10,384 nucleotides of DNA from Limisphaerales bacterium (GCA_025356925.1 JANXQE010000666.1:1-10384), one strand, 5' to 3'. Shown: positions 1 to 6,959, numbered from the stretch's first letter. Numbers and translations are program-made. The notes: generated by a model from the sequence alone, not told the origin.

Positions 1-108
1 CAGCGCAATCAGGATCGCAATGATGGCGATCACGACCAGTAGCTCGATTAGGGTGAAGGCGTCCGAGAGCCCGATATTGCGGCGGTGAGCTGAATTGGGG
101 ACGTTCAT
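1..108 (-). CDS. Prepilin-type N-terminal methylation protein (pseudopilin-like), N-terminal fragment
   Basis: Reading the minus strand from the ATG at 108-106 gives 36 codons that stay open to the window edge, so only the N-terminus is visible. After a short basic leader (RRNIGLSDA, residues 9-17) comes FTLIELLVVIAIIAILIAL, the hallmark of type IV pilin and type II secretion pseudopilin precursors. A prepilin peptidase would cut before Phe18 and methylate it. Glu22 is the conserved Glu+5, and the hydrophobic stretch that follows is the membrane/assembly helix. The residue before the cut is Ala rather than the usual Gly, which is sometimes tolerated. Verrucomicrobiota and Planctomycetota carry many such proteins, often of the DUF1559 type, with a large extracellular domain. 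That domain lies outside the window, so the exact family cannot be named. No clear Shine-Dalgarno sequence precedes the start. Confidence 0.85.
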   Translation of the reverse strand, partial: MNVPNSAHRRNIGLSDAFTLIELLVVIAIIAILIAL

Positions 109-540
109 GCGGTCAACGTTGCTGTGATTTGTGCGAATTGTGTCATGATATTTTTTCTTGTCGATATTAATAATGGCCGTGCACGCCGGCTGATTTCCGT
201 TAAATTCTCGTGGCCTTTGGGCCGGCCTGCTGTAACGGTTAAGCCCCTAAACGCCTGTGGGTGTTTGCGCCGGGCGATTTCCAAAAAGCCGTGTCTTGAC
301 ATAGCTGATCCACGCACGGGGTTTAGAAAACCAACCACCTGCAATAACCAACCAGCCGCCGGGCGCCTCAAGGATGACCTTATGTTATTGGCCGGGCTAG
401 GCTACCGGTTTTAAAGGTCTACGCGGACGGCGTGCTCGCTAACGCCATAAATGTCCAGCGCTTGACAAAATTAGCGCAGCACCTGTCAGGAGCGCGTGCC
501 ATTCTCACTGAGGTGATCCGCCGGTCGTGAGGCGCCGCCG

Positions 541-554
541 CCCGGTCAGCCGGG
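541..554. repeat. Short GC hairpin (5-bp stem, tetraloop)
   Basis: CCCGG and CCGGG are perfect inverted repeats around the four bases TCAG. The stem is short, no T-run follows, and its role is unknown. It lies 43 bases before a stronger hairpin at 598-615. Confidence 0.4.
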
Positions 555-597
555 AATGACCTGGAAAACCGCTTCGGAATATCCGCTGGCAAGCCCA

Positions 598-615
598 GCC
601 GCACAGGGGTGCGGC
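598..615. repeat. Perfect 7-bp hairpin in the divergent intergenic region
   Basis: GCCGCAC (598-604) and GTGCGGC (609-615) are perfect inverted repeats around a four-base loop AGGG. No U-tract follows on either strand, so this is not a standard intrinsic terminator. It could be part of a structured leader or small RNA, or an operator. Function is unknown. Confidence 0.55.
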
Positions 616-723
616 GCGAAGTTGCTGAGGCTTTCCTGCAAGGATCGTCCGCTGCCGAAGGTGAAGATAAGAAGGACGCTTAGGTTGCGTACTCCTTTCG
701 CCTAAGTACCAATCAGGGCGACC

Positions 724-760
724 CCTAATTGTCAAAGCAAGCAGTCTCTCCTAATTTGTC
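724..760 (+). promoter_or_regulatory. Direct repeat CCTAATTGTC / CCTAATTTGTC upstream of the AraC-type regulator
   Basis: CCTAATTGTC occurs at 724-733 and CCTAATTTGTC at 750-760, about 26 bases apart and ending just before the ATG at 764. AraC-family proteins typically bind paired direct half-sites roughly two helical turns apart, and many control their own gene. This pair is therefore a candidate autoregulatory site. If translation really starts at 764 the second copy would overlap the ribosome-binding region. The assignment is inference from one sequence. Confidence 0.3.
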
Positions 761-763
761 TTC

Positions 764-1786
764 ATGCAGACAACCTATGTTAGGCAGGCTTCCGAGCCCA
801 GAAGCCAACTTAATAGTTCTTTCAGTCCCAGCCTGCCGGTGGCAGAGCCGGCGCTGCGGTCCCGTCCGTCGCTTTTCAAAGCCCGGCCGACGAACCATGG
901 GAACGGGGACCGCGGTTTGATCGAGGCGCTGGTAGGTTCCAAGGTGTTCCAGGAGTATGAAAAGGCTTTTACTGAGGCTACGGGCATGCCGGTTGCCTTG
1001 CGGCCCGTTGAGACCTGGCAACTCCCCCACCACGGGAAACGGAACGAAGGCCCATTTTGTTGCCTGATTTCCCAGAAAAGCCGTGCCTGCGCGTCCTGCC
1101 TCTCGGTGCAGGAAACCCTGTCTGAGCTGGCTTCCGTTGAGGCGCACACGATGGGGTGTCCCAATGGTCTCTGTGACACCGCGGTGCCGGTTCGGTTGGG
1201 CGATCGCTTGATTGGATTTCTGCAAACCGGCCAGGTATTCCGCAAGAAGCCGAGTGAAAGCCAGTTTGAGCGCGCCGCGAAGCAAGTCACCGAGTGGGGT
1301 GTGGAGGCGGACCGCCAGACCCTGCGCGAGGCCTATTTTGCCAGCCGGGTTGTGCCGCCGAAACAGCACGAGGCGACGGTCAAGTTATTGACCATTTTTG
1401 CACAGCACTTGTCAATGCTCAGCAACCAGGTCGTGGTTCAGCAGGAGAACGCTGAACCGCCGGTCATCACGCGGGCCAAGGAATTTATCCAGGAGCACCA
1501 GACGGAGAACCTGCGGCTTGGCCATGTGGCCAAAGCCTGCAACACCAGCACGTTTTATTTCTGCAAGATGTTCAAGAAAGTCACTGGCATCAACTTTACC
1601 GATTACTTGTCGCGCGTCCGGATCGAAAAATCCAAGAACCTTTTGCTCAATCCCAACCTTCGCGTCAGCGAGATCGCGTTCGAAGTCGGGTTTCAATCGC
1701 TAACGCATTTCAACCGGGTCTTCAAAAAGATCCTTGGGCAGTCTCCGACGGAATATCGCGTGCAGCTACTGGGGACGCGCGCCTGA
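764..1786 (+). CDS. AraC-family transcription regulator with PocR sensory domain
   Basis: A cytoplasmic DNA-binding regulator of 340 aa. Residues about 51-220 match the PocR ligand-binding type (starts LIEALVGSKVFQEYEKAF; contains FLQTGQVF at 152-159). The family is predicted to sense small molecules and was named after the propanediol/cobalamin regulator PocR. Six cysteines cluster here: 99, 100, 109, 112, 132 and 137, including a CxxC pair. Residues about 232-336 form the two AraC helix-turn-helix motifs: first around LGHVAKACNTSTFYF (252-266), second around VSEIAFEVGFQSLTHF (301-316), ending with the usual GQSPTEYR. The first 50 residues look unstructured and may not be translated. A GTG at 839 and a TTG at 917 (with GGGGA at 905-909) are alternative starts. 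The gene is followed 58 bases later by the kinase at 1845, so the two may be co-transcribed. The ligand and targets are unknown. Confidence 0.9.
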   Translation: MQTTYVRQASEPRSQLNSSFSPSLPVAEPALRSRPSLFKARPTNHGNGDRGLIEALVGSKVFQEYEKAFTEATGMPVALRPVETWQLPHHGKRNEGPFCCLISQKSRACASCLSVQETLSELASVEAHTMGCPNGLCDTAVPVRLGDRLIGFLQTGQVFRKKPSESQFERAAKQVTEWGVEADRQTLREAYFASRVVPPKQHEATVKLLTIFAQHLSMLSNQVVVQQENAEPPVITRAKEFIQEHQTENLRLGHVAKACNTSTFYFCKMFKKVTGINFTDYLSRVRIEKSKNLLLNPNLRVSEIAFEVGFQSLTHFNRVFKKILGQSPTEYRVQLLGTRA

Positions 1787-1844
1787 GGCTTCAAAGAAGA
1801 TTGGCTTGGCGGACAAGTTAGCGGATAGTTCACGCGTTTGACGC

Positions 1845-3005
1845 ATGAACGAATACGCCGGCATGACCAAAGCTCAGCTCATTGCGCGCCTGCGGGCCTT
1901 GGAGCATCCTTCCGAGCCGGCTGAGCCGGCCGTTAGTAAAAGGCCCAATGCCTCCTTGGGAATCCAGCCGGGCTTAAACGACACCGAGGTGCGTTTGCGG
2001 GCTATCCTGCAAACCGCGGTGGAGGGGATTATTACCATTGATGAACGCGGAATTGTGGAATCGATGAATCCGGCGGCGGAAAAAACGTTCGGCTTCAGTG
2101 CCCGGGAGGTGATTGGGAAAAATGTCAGCATCCTGATGCCCTCACCTTTCCGCAAGGACCACGACAGCCATCTGGCCAACTATCTCCGCTCGGGTCACGC
2201 CAGGATTATCGGAATTGGCCGGGAGGTTGTTGGCCAAAGAAAGGACGGGACCGTCTTCCCGATGGACCTGGCCGTGAGCGAAGTGCCCCTGGCTCAGCGC
2301 CGGCTCTTTACCGGATTTGTCAGGGATATCACCGAGCGGAAGCGGCTGGAGCGTGAAGTCCTTGAAATCAGTGACCAGGAACGCCGTCGGATTGGGCAGG
2401 ATCTGCACGACGGCTTGTGTCAGCACCTGGCCGGGATCGAGCTGATGAGCCAGGTGTTGGAGCAAAAGCTGGCGGCCAAATCGAAGGTTGACGCGCCGCG
2501 CGCCGGCGAGATAGCGCGTTACGTTCGCGACGCCATTAGCCAGACCCGCTCTCTGGCTCGTGGGCTTTCTCCGGTCACGCTCGAGTCGGAGGGGCTGGCA
2601 TCGGCGCTCCGGGAGCTGGCCGCCAATACCGAAAAGATGTTCGGTATCGCCTGCCGCGTTGAGTGCCTCGAAAAAGTCCCGGGCGTCCCAGCCGCTAGCG
2701 CAACGCATCTCTATCGGATCGCACAAGAGGCGGTCTCCAACGCGATCAAGCATGGCAAGGCGAACCAGGTGGTGATCCATTTGGAAGCCACCCCGGAACG
2801 CTTGCTGCTCCGCGTAATCGATAATGGCGGCGGAATTCCCAAAGTCTTGCCGCCCGGCGATGGGCTGGGCTTGCGGATCATGGGATACCGCGCCGGCATG
2901 GTTGGCGGTTTGCTTTCCATCGAGCCGGCCGCCGCCGGCGGGACCCTGGTTGCCTGCGCCGTGCCGTTGCGGAACTTCCCGATTGCCAGGGAGGGCGCAG
3001 TCTGA
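1845..3005 (+). CDS. PAS-domain sensor histidine kinase, NarX/DegS type (HisKA_3), FixL-like PAS
   Basis: A 386-aa soluble kinase with no membrane segment. Residues about 1-45 form a short helical, proline-containing lead. Residues 46-165 are a PAS domain strikingly similar to the haem PAS of FixL: it has NVSILMPSPFRKDHDSH (93-109) and IIGIGREVVGQRKDGTVFP (121-139), ending FTGFVRDITERK. His106 aligns with the FixL haem-ligating His200 and Arg126 with the distal Arg220 (numbering of Bradyrhizobium FixL, alignment by eye). Residues about 175-245 are the HisKA_3 dimerisation domain, with His188 in DLHDGLCQHL as phosphoacceptor. Residues 285-375 are the HATPase: N-box EAVSNAIKH, G1 DNGGGIP (326-332), G2 GDGLGL (338-343). 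It would phosphorylate the response regulator that starts 68 bases downstream. The ATG at 1845 has no clear Shine-Dalgarno; Met7 is an alternative start. Confidence 0.93.
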   Translation: MNEYAGMTKAQLIARLRALEHPSEPAEPAVSKRPNASLGIQPGLNDTEVRLRAILQTAVEGIITIDERGIVESMNPAAEKTFGFSAREVIGKNVSILMPSPFRKDHDSHLANYLRSGHARIIGIGREVVGQRKDGTVFPMDLAVSEVPLAQRRLFTGFVRDITERKRLEREVLEISDQERRRIGQDLHDGLCQHLAGIELMSQVLEQKLAAKSKVDAPRAGEIARYVRDAISQTRSLARGLSPVTLESEGLASALRELAANTEKMFGIACRVECLEKVPGVPAASATHLYRIAQEAVSNAIKHGKANQVVIHLEATPERLLLRVIDNGGGIPKVLPPGDGLGLRIMGYRAGMVGGLLSIEPAAAGGTLVACAVPLRNFPIAREGAV

Positions 3006-3073
3006 GCAAGCAGGCCCGCCGTGAGCTGGACAAAAACTCCGAGACATTCGACTGAGTTCAAAATCCGATTTCG

Positions 3074-3739
3074 ATGAAAAAGACCGGAAATGTCAAACAG
3101 CGCATCCTGATCGTCGATGATCACCCAATGATGCGCGAGGGTCTGGCGCAGCTCATCGACCATGAACCGGATTTGGCAGCCGAATCGCAAGCTGAATCCG
3201 CAGCGCAGGCGCTTCAGATCATGGCCGGCTCTCTGCCGGATTTGCTGCTGTTGGATATATCTTTGCCCGACCGGAGTGGGCTTGAGCTCATCAAGGATGT
3301 CCAAACCCTCCACCCCGCGCTGCCGATTCTGGTGGTGTCGATGCACGACGAGTCCCTTTATGCCGAGCGTGTCCTGCGCGCTGGAGGCCGCGGTTACATC
3401 ATGAAACAGGAGGGCGGCAAGAAGCTAATGCAGGCGATACGCCAGGTCCTCGATGGACGGATTTACGTCAGCGAAAAGATTTCCGCCAGGCTCCTGGAGA
3501 CTTTTTCCGGAAACCGGGCCAAATCCCATTCGCCGGTGGAAACGCTTTCCGATCGAGAGTTCGAAGTGTTTCAACTGCTTGGCCAGGGCCAGGGCACGCG
3601 TCAAATAGCTAAACACCTGCATATCAGCATCAAAACCGTTGAGGTGCACCGCGCGAACATCCGCAAGAAGCTGGAGTTGACCACGGGCGGCGAACTCGTC
3701 CGCTACGCGATCCGCTGGAACGAGGCCGAGAAGCCTTAG
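3074..3739 (+). CDS. NarL/FixJ-family response regulator (REC + LuxR HTH)
   Basis: A 221-aa cytoplasmic transcription regulator. The receiver domain (about 9-125) has the acidic pair Asp15-Asp16, the phosphoacceptor Asp61 in LLLLDISLPDRSG, Ser89 at the conserved Ser/Thr site and Lys111. The LuxR-type helix-turn-helix occupies about 155-215, with TLSDREFEVFQLLGQG and the recognition helix region ISIKTVEVHRANIRKKL. It lies 68 bases after the HisKA_3 kinase gene, the standard partner arrangement for this family, so the kinase at 1845-3005 is its likely phosphodonor. The large kinase that follows is a possible second donor. Phosphorylation should promote dimerisation and DNA binding; target genes cannot be read from this window. 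All key residues are present, so it looks functional. Confidence 0.95.
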   Translation: MKKTGNVKQRILIVDDHPMMREGLAQLIDHEPDLAAESQAESAAQALQIMAGSLPDLLLLDISLPDRSGLELIKDVQTLHPALPILVVSMHDESLYAERVLRAGGRGYIMKQEGGKKLMQAIRQVLDGRIYVSEKISARLLETFSGNRAKSHSPVETLSDREFEVFQLLGQGQGTRQIAKHLHISIKTVEVHRANIRKKLELTTGGELVRYAIRWNEAEKP

Positions 3740-3873
3740 GCTGGGGTTCAGCGGGTTTGCATGTTTCTTGCTCCCTGAAGACTGCCATCGTGGTCCTGTT
3801 CGACCACTTCGGGCCATCAGCGCAGTCGCACGGGGTGATGTTATTGAATGAAACAGGCCTTTCCGAAAGCTTA

Positions 3874-6825
3874 ATGTCCACTGACACTAAGCTGGCTCGG
3901 TCTGTCCCGATTTCAGACAGATGCCAAGCCAGTCGGTTCATCGCCGCCCTCGTTTTGGGATTCATGATCGGTTCCACCGCGACGCCCCAATCGGGATTGA
4001 GTGCCCCGTTCGGAGGCAAAGTTTCTGGGTTTCAGCAGTCATATGCCTTATCAGGGCCACCGGCGCTGCCGGATGTTCCGGAGAGCGACCCATGCCAGGC
4101 GCTAACCGGGTTTGCTTTGCACCTTCCGGCGCTCGACCAACTCACTATGCTCGAACAGGGCTCGGTCGATCTGTTTTCCAGCCTCCCGCCTTCCACCGGT
4201 CTGGTGGCCTGGATGGGGTGCAACTTCCTGATTCTGTTCGGCGGCATGGCCGGCCTGTTGATCACCGGCTTGGCCTGGGTCGCCTCCCTACGCCGCCAGG
4301 TCCGCCGCCAAACCGCGGCCGTTCACGAGGAAAAAAACCTCCTCGCTGCGCTCATCGATCATTTGCCTGACAATGTTTACGTAAAGGACCTGGAAGGGCG
4401 ATATGTCCTGACTAACCTCGCCCATGCCGAGTTCCACGGCGTTCCTTCTCCGCTCTATTTCCGGGGCAAATGCGGTGCGGATTTTTTGCCCTTGGAAGTG
4501 GCGCGAACGTGCGCCGAGGCTGACTCAAGCGTTTTTGCAGGTGGGGTAAGTGTTTTTGTCCGCGAGGAAGAACTCGTGAATGGCAAGGGCCAGGTCAAGT
4601 GTCTGGCCACCACCAAAATACCTTTCAAGGATCAAACCGGGAAAATCATGGGATTGGTCGGGTTCAGCCGCGACATTACCGAGGCCCGGCAGGCCGAAGA
4701 TGCGTTGCGGGAAAAGGAGAGAGTGCTCTCGACCTTGATGAGCAACCTTCCCGGCCTGGCGTATCGTTGCCGCAATGACCAGAACTGGACGATGGAGTTC
4801 CTGAGTGAAGGCTGCCTGGAACTGACCGGCTATGCTCCGGTGGATCTGGTCGGCAATGCGTGGAAATCCTACGCCGGGATTATTCATCCTGAAGACCGCG
4901 AGCGCGTGGCCGAGGAGATCCAGAGCGCTCTCCGGGAACGAAAAAAATTCCAATTGCTCTATCGCATCATCCCCAAAGGTGGCGGCGAGAAATGGGTTTG
5001 GGAGCAGGGCTTGGGCGTGTTTTCGGCGGCCGGCGAGGTGGAAGCTCTGGAAGGTTTCGTTACAGATATAACGGAGCGTCGTCGCGCGGACGAGGCGCTG
5101 CGGGTGTCCGAAGAGCGTTTCCGCGCGATTTGGGAACACTCGATCGACGGGTTGCGCCTCACCGACCCGGACGGCCGGATCATCACCGTGAACGAGGCCT
5201 TTTGCCAACTGGTCAATCTCCACCGCGAAAAGCTGGTGGGGCAATTCTTCTCGGTCGCTCACTCGGGAGAGGATTCTGCGGGCAGCCTGCAAACTTATCT
5301 GGAACGGTTTCGAGCGGGCAAGATCGTCCCCCGCGCAACTGCCCGGATTAGGTTCTGGAACGGCGAAGAAAAGGACGTTGAGGTTTCCACCTGTTTTGTG
5401 GATCTCGGGGGTCAGGAGCGCACGGTCCTAAGCATTCTCCGGGACATCAGCGGGCGCCGTCGTGTGGAGTCGGTCCTCGCCTACGAGCGCGACCTCTTGA
5501 CCACCCTCTTTGACAATCTGCCTGATGCCCTTTATTTCAAAGATCTCCAGTCCCGCTTCGTTCGAGTGAGCAAATCAAAGCTGGATAGCTCGTGGGCCAT
5601 GGCGCTGACTCGGCACCGGCTTGGCACCGCGAATCAGGGTTTGTCCACGGCGAGCCAGGAGCCTGGTGACCTATCCGCGGCGAACGAAGACTTGCCCGCC
5701 CACCTCGCTAGTCGCCAGGCGTTCCCCGAGTACATCCTCGGCAAAACCGATTTTGACTTTTTCGACCCGGCGCGCGCCCGGGCCGCGTTCGAAGATGAGC
5801 AAGAAATCATCCGCACCGGCAAGCCGCTGATCGGGAAGGTTGAGCAAACGAATCATCTGGACGGACGGGTGACTTGGTCGCTTAGCACCAAGATGCCTTG
5901 GTTGGATAAAGATGGCCGGCTCATTGGGACTTTCGGCGTCTCTAAAGATATCACTCCCCTCAAGGAAGCGGAGGCCAGCGTCGAACTGGTTCACAAACAG
6001 CTTCTGGATGCCTCCCGCCAAGCCGGCATGGCGGAGGTGGCCACCGGCGTGCTTCATAACGTTGGCAATGTTCTCAACAGCGTCAATGTCTCGTCGACGC
6101 TGCTGGCGGAAAAACTAAGGCACTCCCGGATTCCAAGCCTGGCCAAAGTGGCTGACTTGCTCCGCGAACACTCCGCTCATCTCGGCGAGTTCATGACCAC
6201 TGATGCCCGCGGCCGCCAATTGCCACTCTATCTCGAGCAACTCGCCGGGCGTTTAGCCGCCGAACAAGCCTCGCTCCTCGGGGAGGTCGGATGCCTCGCG
6301 AAGAACGTCGAGCACATTAAAAACATTGTTGCCATGCAACAAACCTATGCCCGACCGGCGGGCGTCACCGAATTAATCCAGCCCGTCGATGTGGTCGAGG
6401 ACGCGCTGCGGATTAACGCCAGCGCCCTGGCCCGTCACCAGGTCCGAATTATTCGCGAATACGAACCACGTCTGCCCAGCCTAACCATCGACAAGCACAA
6501 GGTGCTGCAAATTCTGGTCAATCTGGTTAGCAACGCCGGACATGCTTGCGCGCAATCCGAGCGAGCCGAGAAGCGCTTGAGCGTGCGGTTGGCGACGGGC
6601 GATGAGCGTCTCAGGATCTCCATTTCTGACAATGGCGTCGGCATCGCTCCGGACAATCTCACACGGATTTTCAGCCTGGGTTTTACCACGCGTCCTGATG
6701 GCCATGGCTTTGGCCTGCACAGTGGCGCGTTGGCGGCCCGAGAGGTCGGCGGGGCGCTTCTTTCCCACAGCGACGGCCCTGGCCTGGGCGCCACGTTTGT
6801 CCTCGAGTTGCCTCTCCGCTCATAA
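3874..6825 (+). CDS. Membrane-anchored multi-PAS histidine kinase
   Basis: From the ATG at 3874 (GAAAG four bases upstream) the product is 983 aa. A TTG at 3757 and an ATG at 3838 are alternative starts and would only lengthen the polar N-terminus. In order: a hydrophobic segment (about 22-36), which may be a signal peptide or first membrane helix; a periplasmic stretch of about 70 aa; a membrane helix (about 109-136); four PAS domains (about 156-270, 284-403, 413-528, 540-694), each ending in a DIT/DIS motif; then the kinase. The H-box is GVLHNVGNVLNSV with His728. The ATPase has NLVSNAGHA (N-box, Asn887), DNGVGI (from 919), IFSLGFTT (F-box) and GHGFGL (G2). No receiver or DNA-binding domain is fused, so a partner protein is needed. 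The response regulator ending 134 bases upstream is the nearest candidate. PAS1 and PAS4 resemble each other, and PAS4 carries an extra loop (571-617). Confidence 0.92.
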   Translation: MSTDTKLARSVPISDRCQASRFIAALVLGFMIGSTATPQSGLSAPFGGKVSGFQQSYALSGPPALPDVPESDPCQALTGFALHLPALDQLTMLEQGSVDLFSSLPPSTGLVAWMGCNFLILFGGMAGLLITGLAWVASLRRQVRRQTAAVHEEKNLLAALIDHLPDNVYVKDLEGRYVLTNLAHAEFHGVPSPLYFRGKCGADFLPLEVARTCAEADSSVFAGGVSVFVREEELVNGKGQVKCLATTKIPFKDQTGKIMGLVGFSRDITEARQAEDALREKERVLSTLMSNLPGLAYRCRNDQNWTMEFLSEGCLELTGYAPVDLVGNAWKSYAGIIHPEDRERVAEEIQSALRERKKFQLLYRIIPKGGGEKWVWEQGLGVFSAAGEVEALEGFVTDITERRRADEALRVSEERFRAIWEHSIDGLRLTDPDGRIITVNEAFCQLVNLHREKLVGQFFSVAHSGEDSAGSLQTYLERFRAGKIVPRATARIRFWNGEEKDVEVSTCFVDLGGQERTVLSILRDISGRRRVESVLAYERDLLTTLFDNLPDALYFKDLQSRFVRVSKSKLDSSWAMALTRHRLGTANQGLSTASQEPGDLSAANEDLPAHLASRQAFPEYILGKTDFDFFDPARARAAFEDEQEIIRTGKPLIGKVEQTNHLDGRVTWSLSTKMPWLDKDGRLIGTFGVSKDITPLKEAEASVELVHKQLLDASRQAGMAEVATGVLHNVGNVLNSVNVSSTLLAEKLRHSRIPSLAKVADLLREHSAHLGEFMTTDARGRQLPLYLEQLAGRLAAEQASLLGEVGCLAKNVEHIKNIVAMQQTYARPAGVTELIQPVDVVEDALRINASALARHQVRIIREYEPRLPSLTIDKHKVLQILVNLVSNAGHACAQSERAEKRLSVRLATGDERLRISISDNGVGIAPDNLTRIFSLGFTTRPDGHGFGLHSGALAAREVGGALLSHSDGPGLGATFVLELPLRS

Positions 6826-6827
6826 TC

Positions 6828-6853
6828 GTGCGCTCGGACATTCCCGGGCGCAC
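6828..6853 (+). terminator. Strong hairpin just after the kinase stop codon, terminator-like without a U-tract
   Basis: GTGCGCTCGG (6828-6837) pairs with CCGGGCGCAC (6844-6853) to give a 10-bp stem with one U-G wobble and a six-base loop ACATTC. It begins three bases after the TAA of the large kinase. Position and strength suit a transcription terminator or mRNA 3'-end stabiliser, but the sequence after it (CAACGTGCCC) has no run of T, so it is not a textbook intrinsic terminator. Confidence 0.5.
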
Positions 6854-6880
6854 CAACGTGCCCTTTGGCGAACGAAGCTC

Positions 6881-6959
6881 GAAACCCGAAGGCCTGATTC
6901 GAAAGCGCGTGCCGGAGTTCGGATTTCGACCTTCGGACTTCTTTCGGCCTTCGGATTTC
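6881..6959. repeat. Nested inverted repeat built from TTCGGATTTC-like units
   Basis: GAAACCCGAAGGCC (6881-6894) is matched at 13 of 14 positions by the inverted sequence GGCCTTCGGATTTC (6946-6959). Inside the loop, TCGAAA (6899-6904) can pair with TTTCGA (6924-6929). The unit TTCGGAyTTC occurs three times: 6918-6927, 6932-6941 and 6950-6959. Low-complexity repeats of this kind are, from general experience, common between genes in Verrucomicrobiota. The copy number in this genome cannot be seen here. Confidence 0.6.

Larger units (their letters stand above)
109..763. other. Divergent intergenic region, no convincing gene
   Basis: These 655 bases separate the minus-strand prepilin gene from the plus-strand PocR-AraC regulator and must hold the promoters of both. 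Short open frames exist on both strands (for example 124-414 plus, 419-604 and 505-735 minus), but none has a recognisable domain. What can be seen: two short GC-rich hairpins (541-554 and 598-615), a 6-bp inverted repeat CTTAGG/CCTAAG (679-684 and 701-706), and a direct repeat close to the regulator start (724-733 and 750-760). Two TTGACA hexamers (296-301 and 462-467) have no good -10 partner at normal spacing. The length is unusual for this otherwise compact region and could hide a small RNA or a decayed gene. Confidence 0.6.

Noticed and set aside
124..414. Plus-strand open frame of 96 codons in the divergent region
   Set aside because: No domain, no ribosome-binding site and an unusual amino-acid mix. 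It probably overlaps the promoter region of the prepilin gene.
296..467. TTGACA hexamers at 296-301 and 462-467 as promoters
   Set aside because: At 16-18 base spacing neither has a reasonable TATAAT-like partner, and no supported gene starts just downstream.
480..640. Riboswitch-like fragments: GTCAGGAGCGCGTGCC (cobalamin-like) and GGGGTGC...GCTGAGG (TPP-like)
   Set aside because: The rest of each consensus is missing: no CCGCAACTG-type core for cobalamin and no ACCTGATCTGG for TPP. The downstream genes are also not typical targets.
419..735. Two overlapping minus-strand frames that might be a frameshifted old gene
   Set aside because: Neither frame, nor a join of the two, gives a protein I recognise. 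There is too little evidence to call a pseudogene; mentioned only as a possibility in the findings.
725..1369. Minus-strand open frame (214 codons) opposite the PocR domain
   Set aside because: The plus strand clearly encodes a PocR-AraC protein here, and the antisense product has no family features.
2142..3047. Long minus-strand open frame (301 codons) opposite the first kinase
   Set aside because: It lies antisense to a kinase with all motifs intact. Its translation is rich in Arg, Gly and Gln with no recognisable domain, as expected of an antisense shadow in GC-rich DNA.
3757..3873. TTG at 3757 as the start of the large kinase
   Set aside because: The added 39 residues have no conserved feature and put a long polar stretch before the first hydrophobic segment. 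The ATG at 3874 has a GAAAG at suitable distance. It remains a formal alternative.
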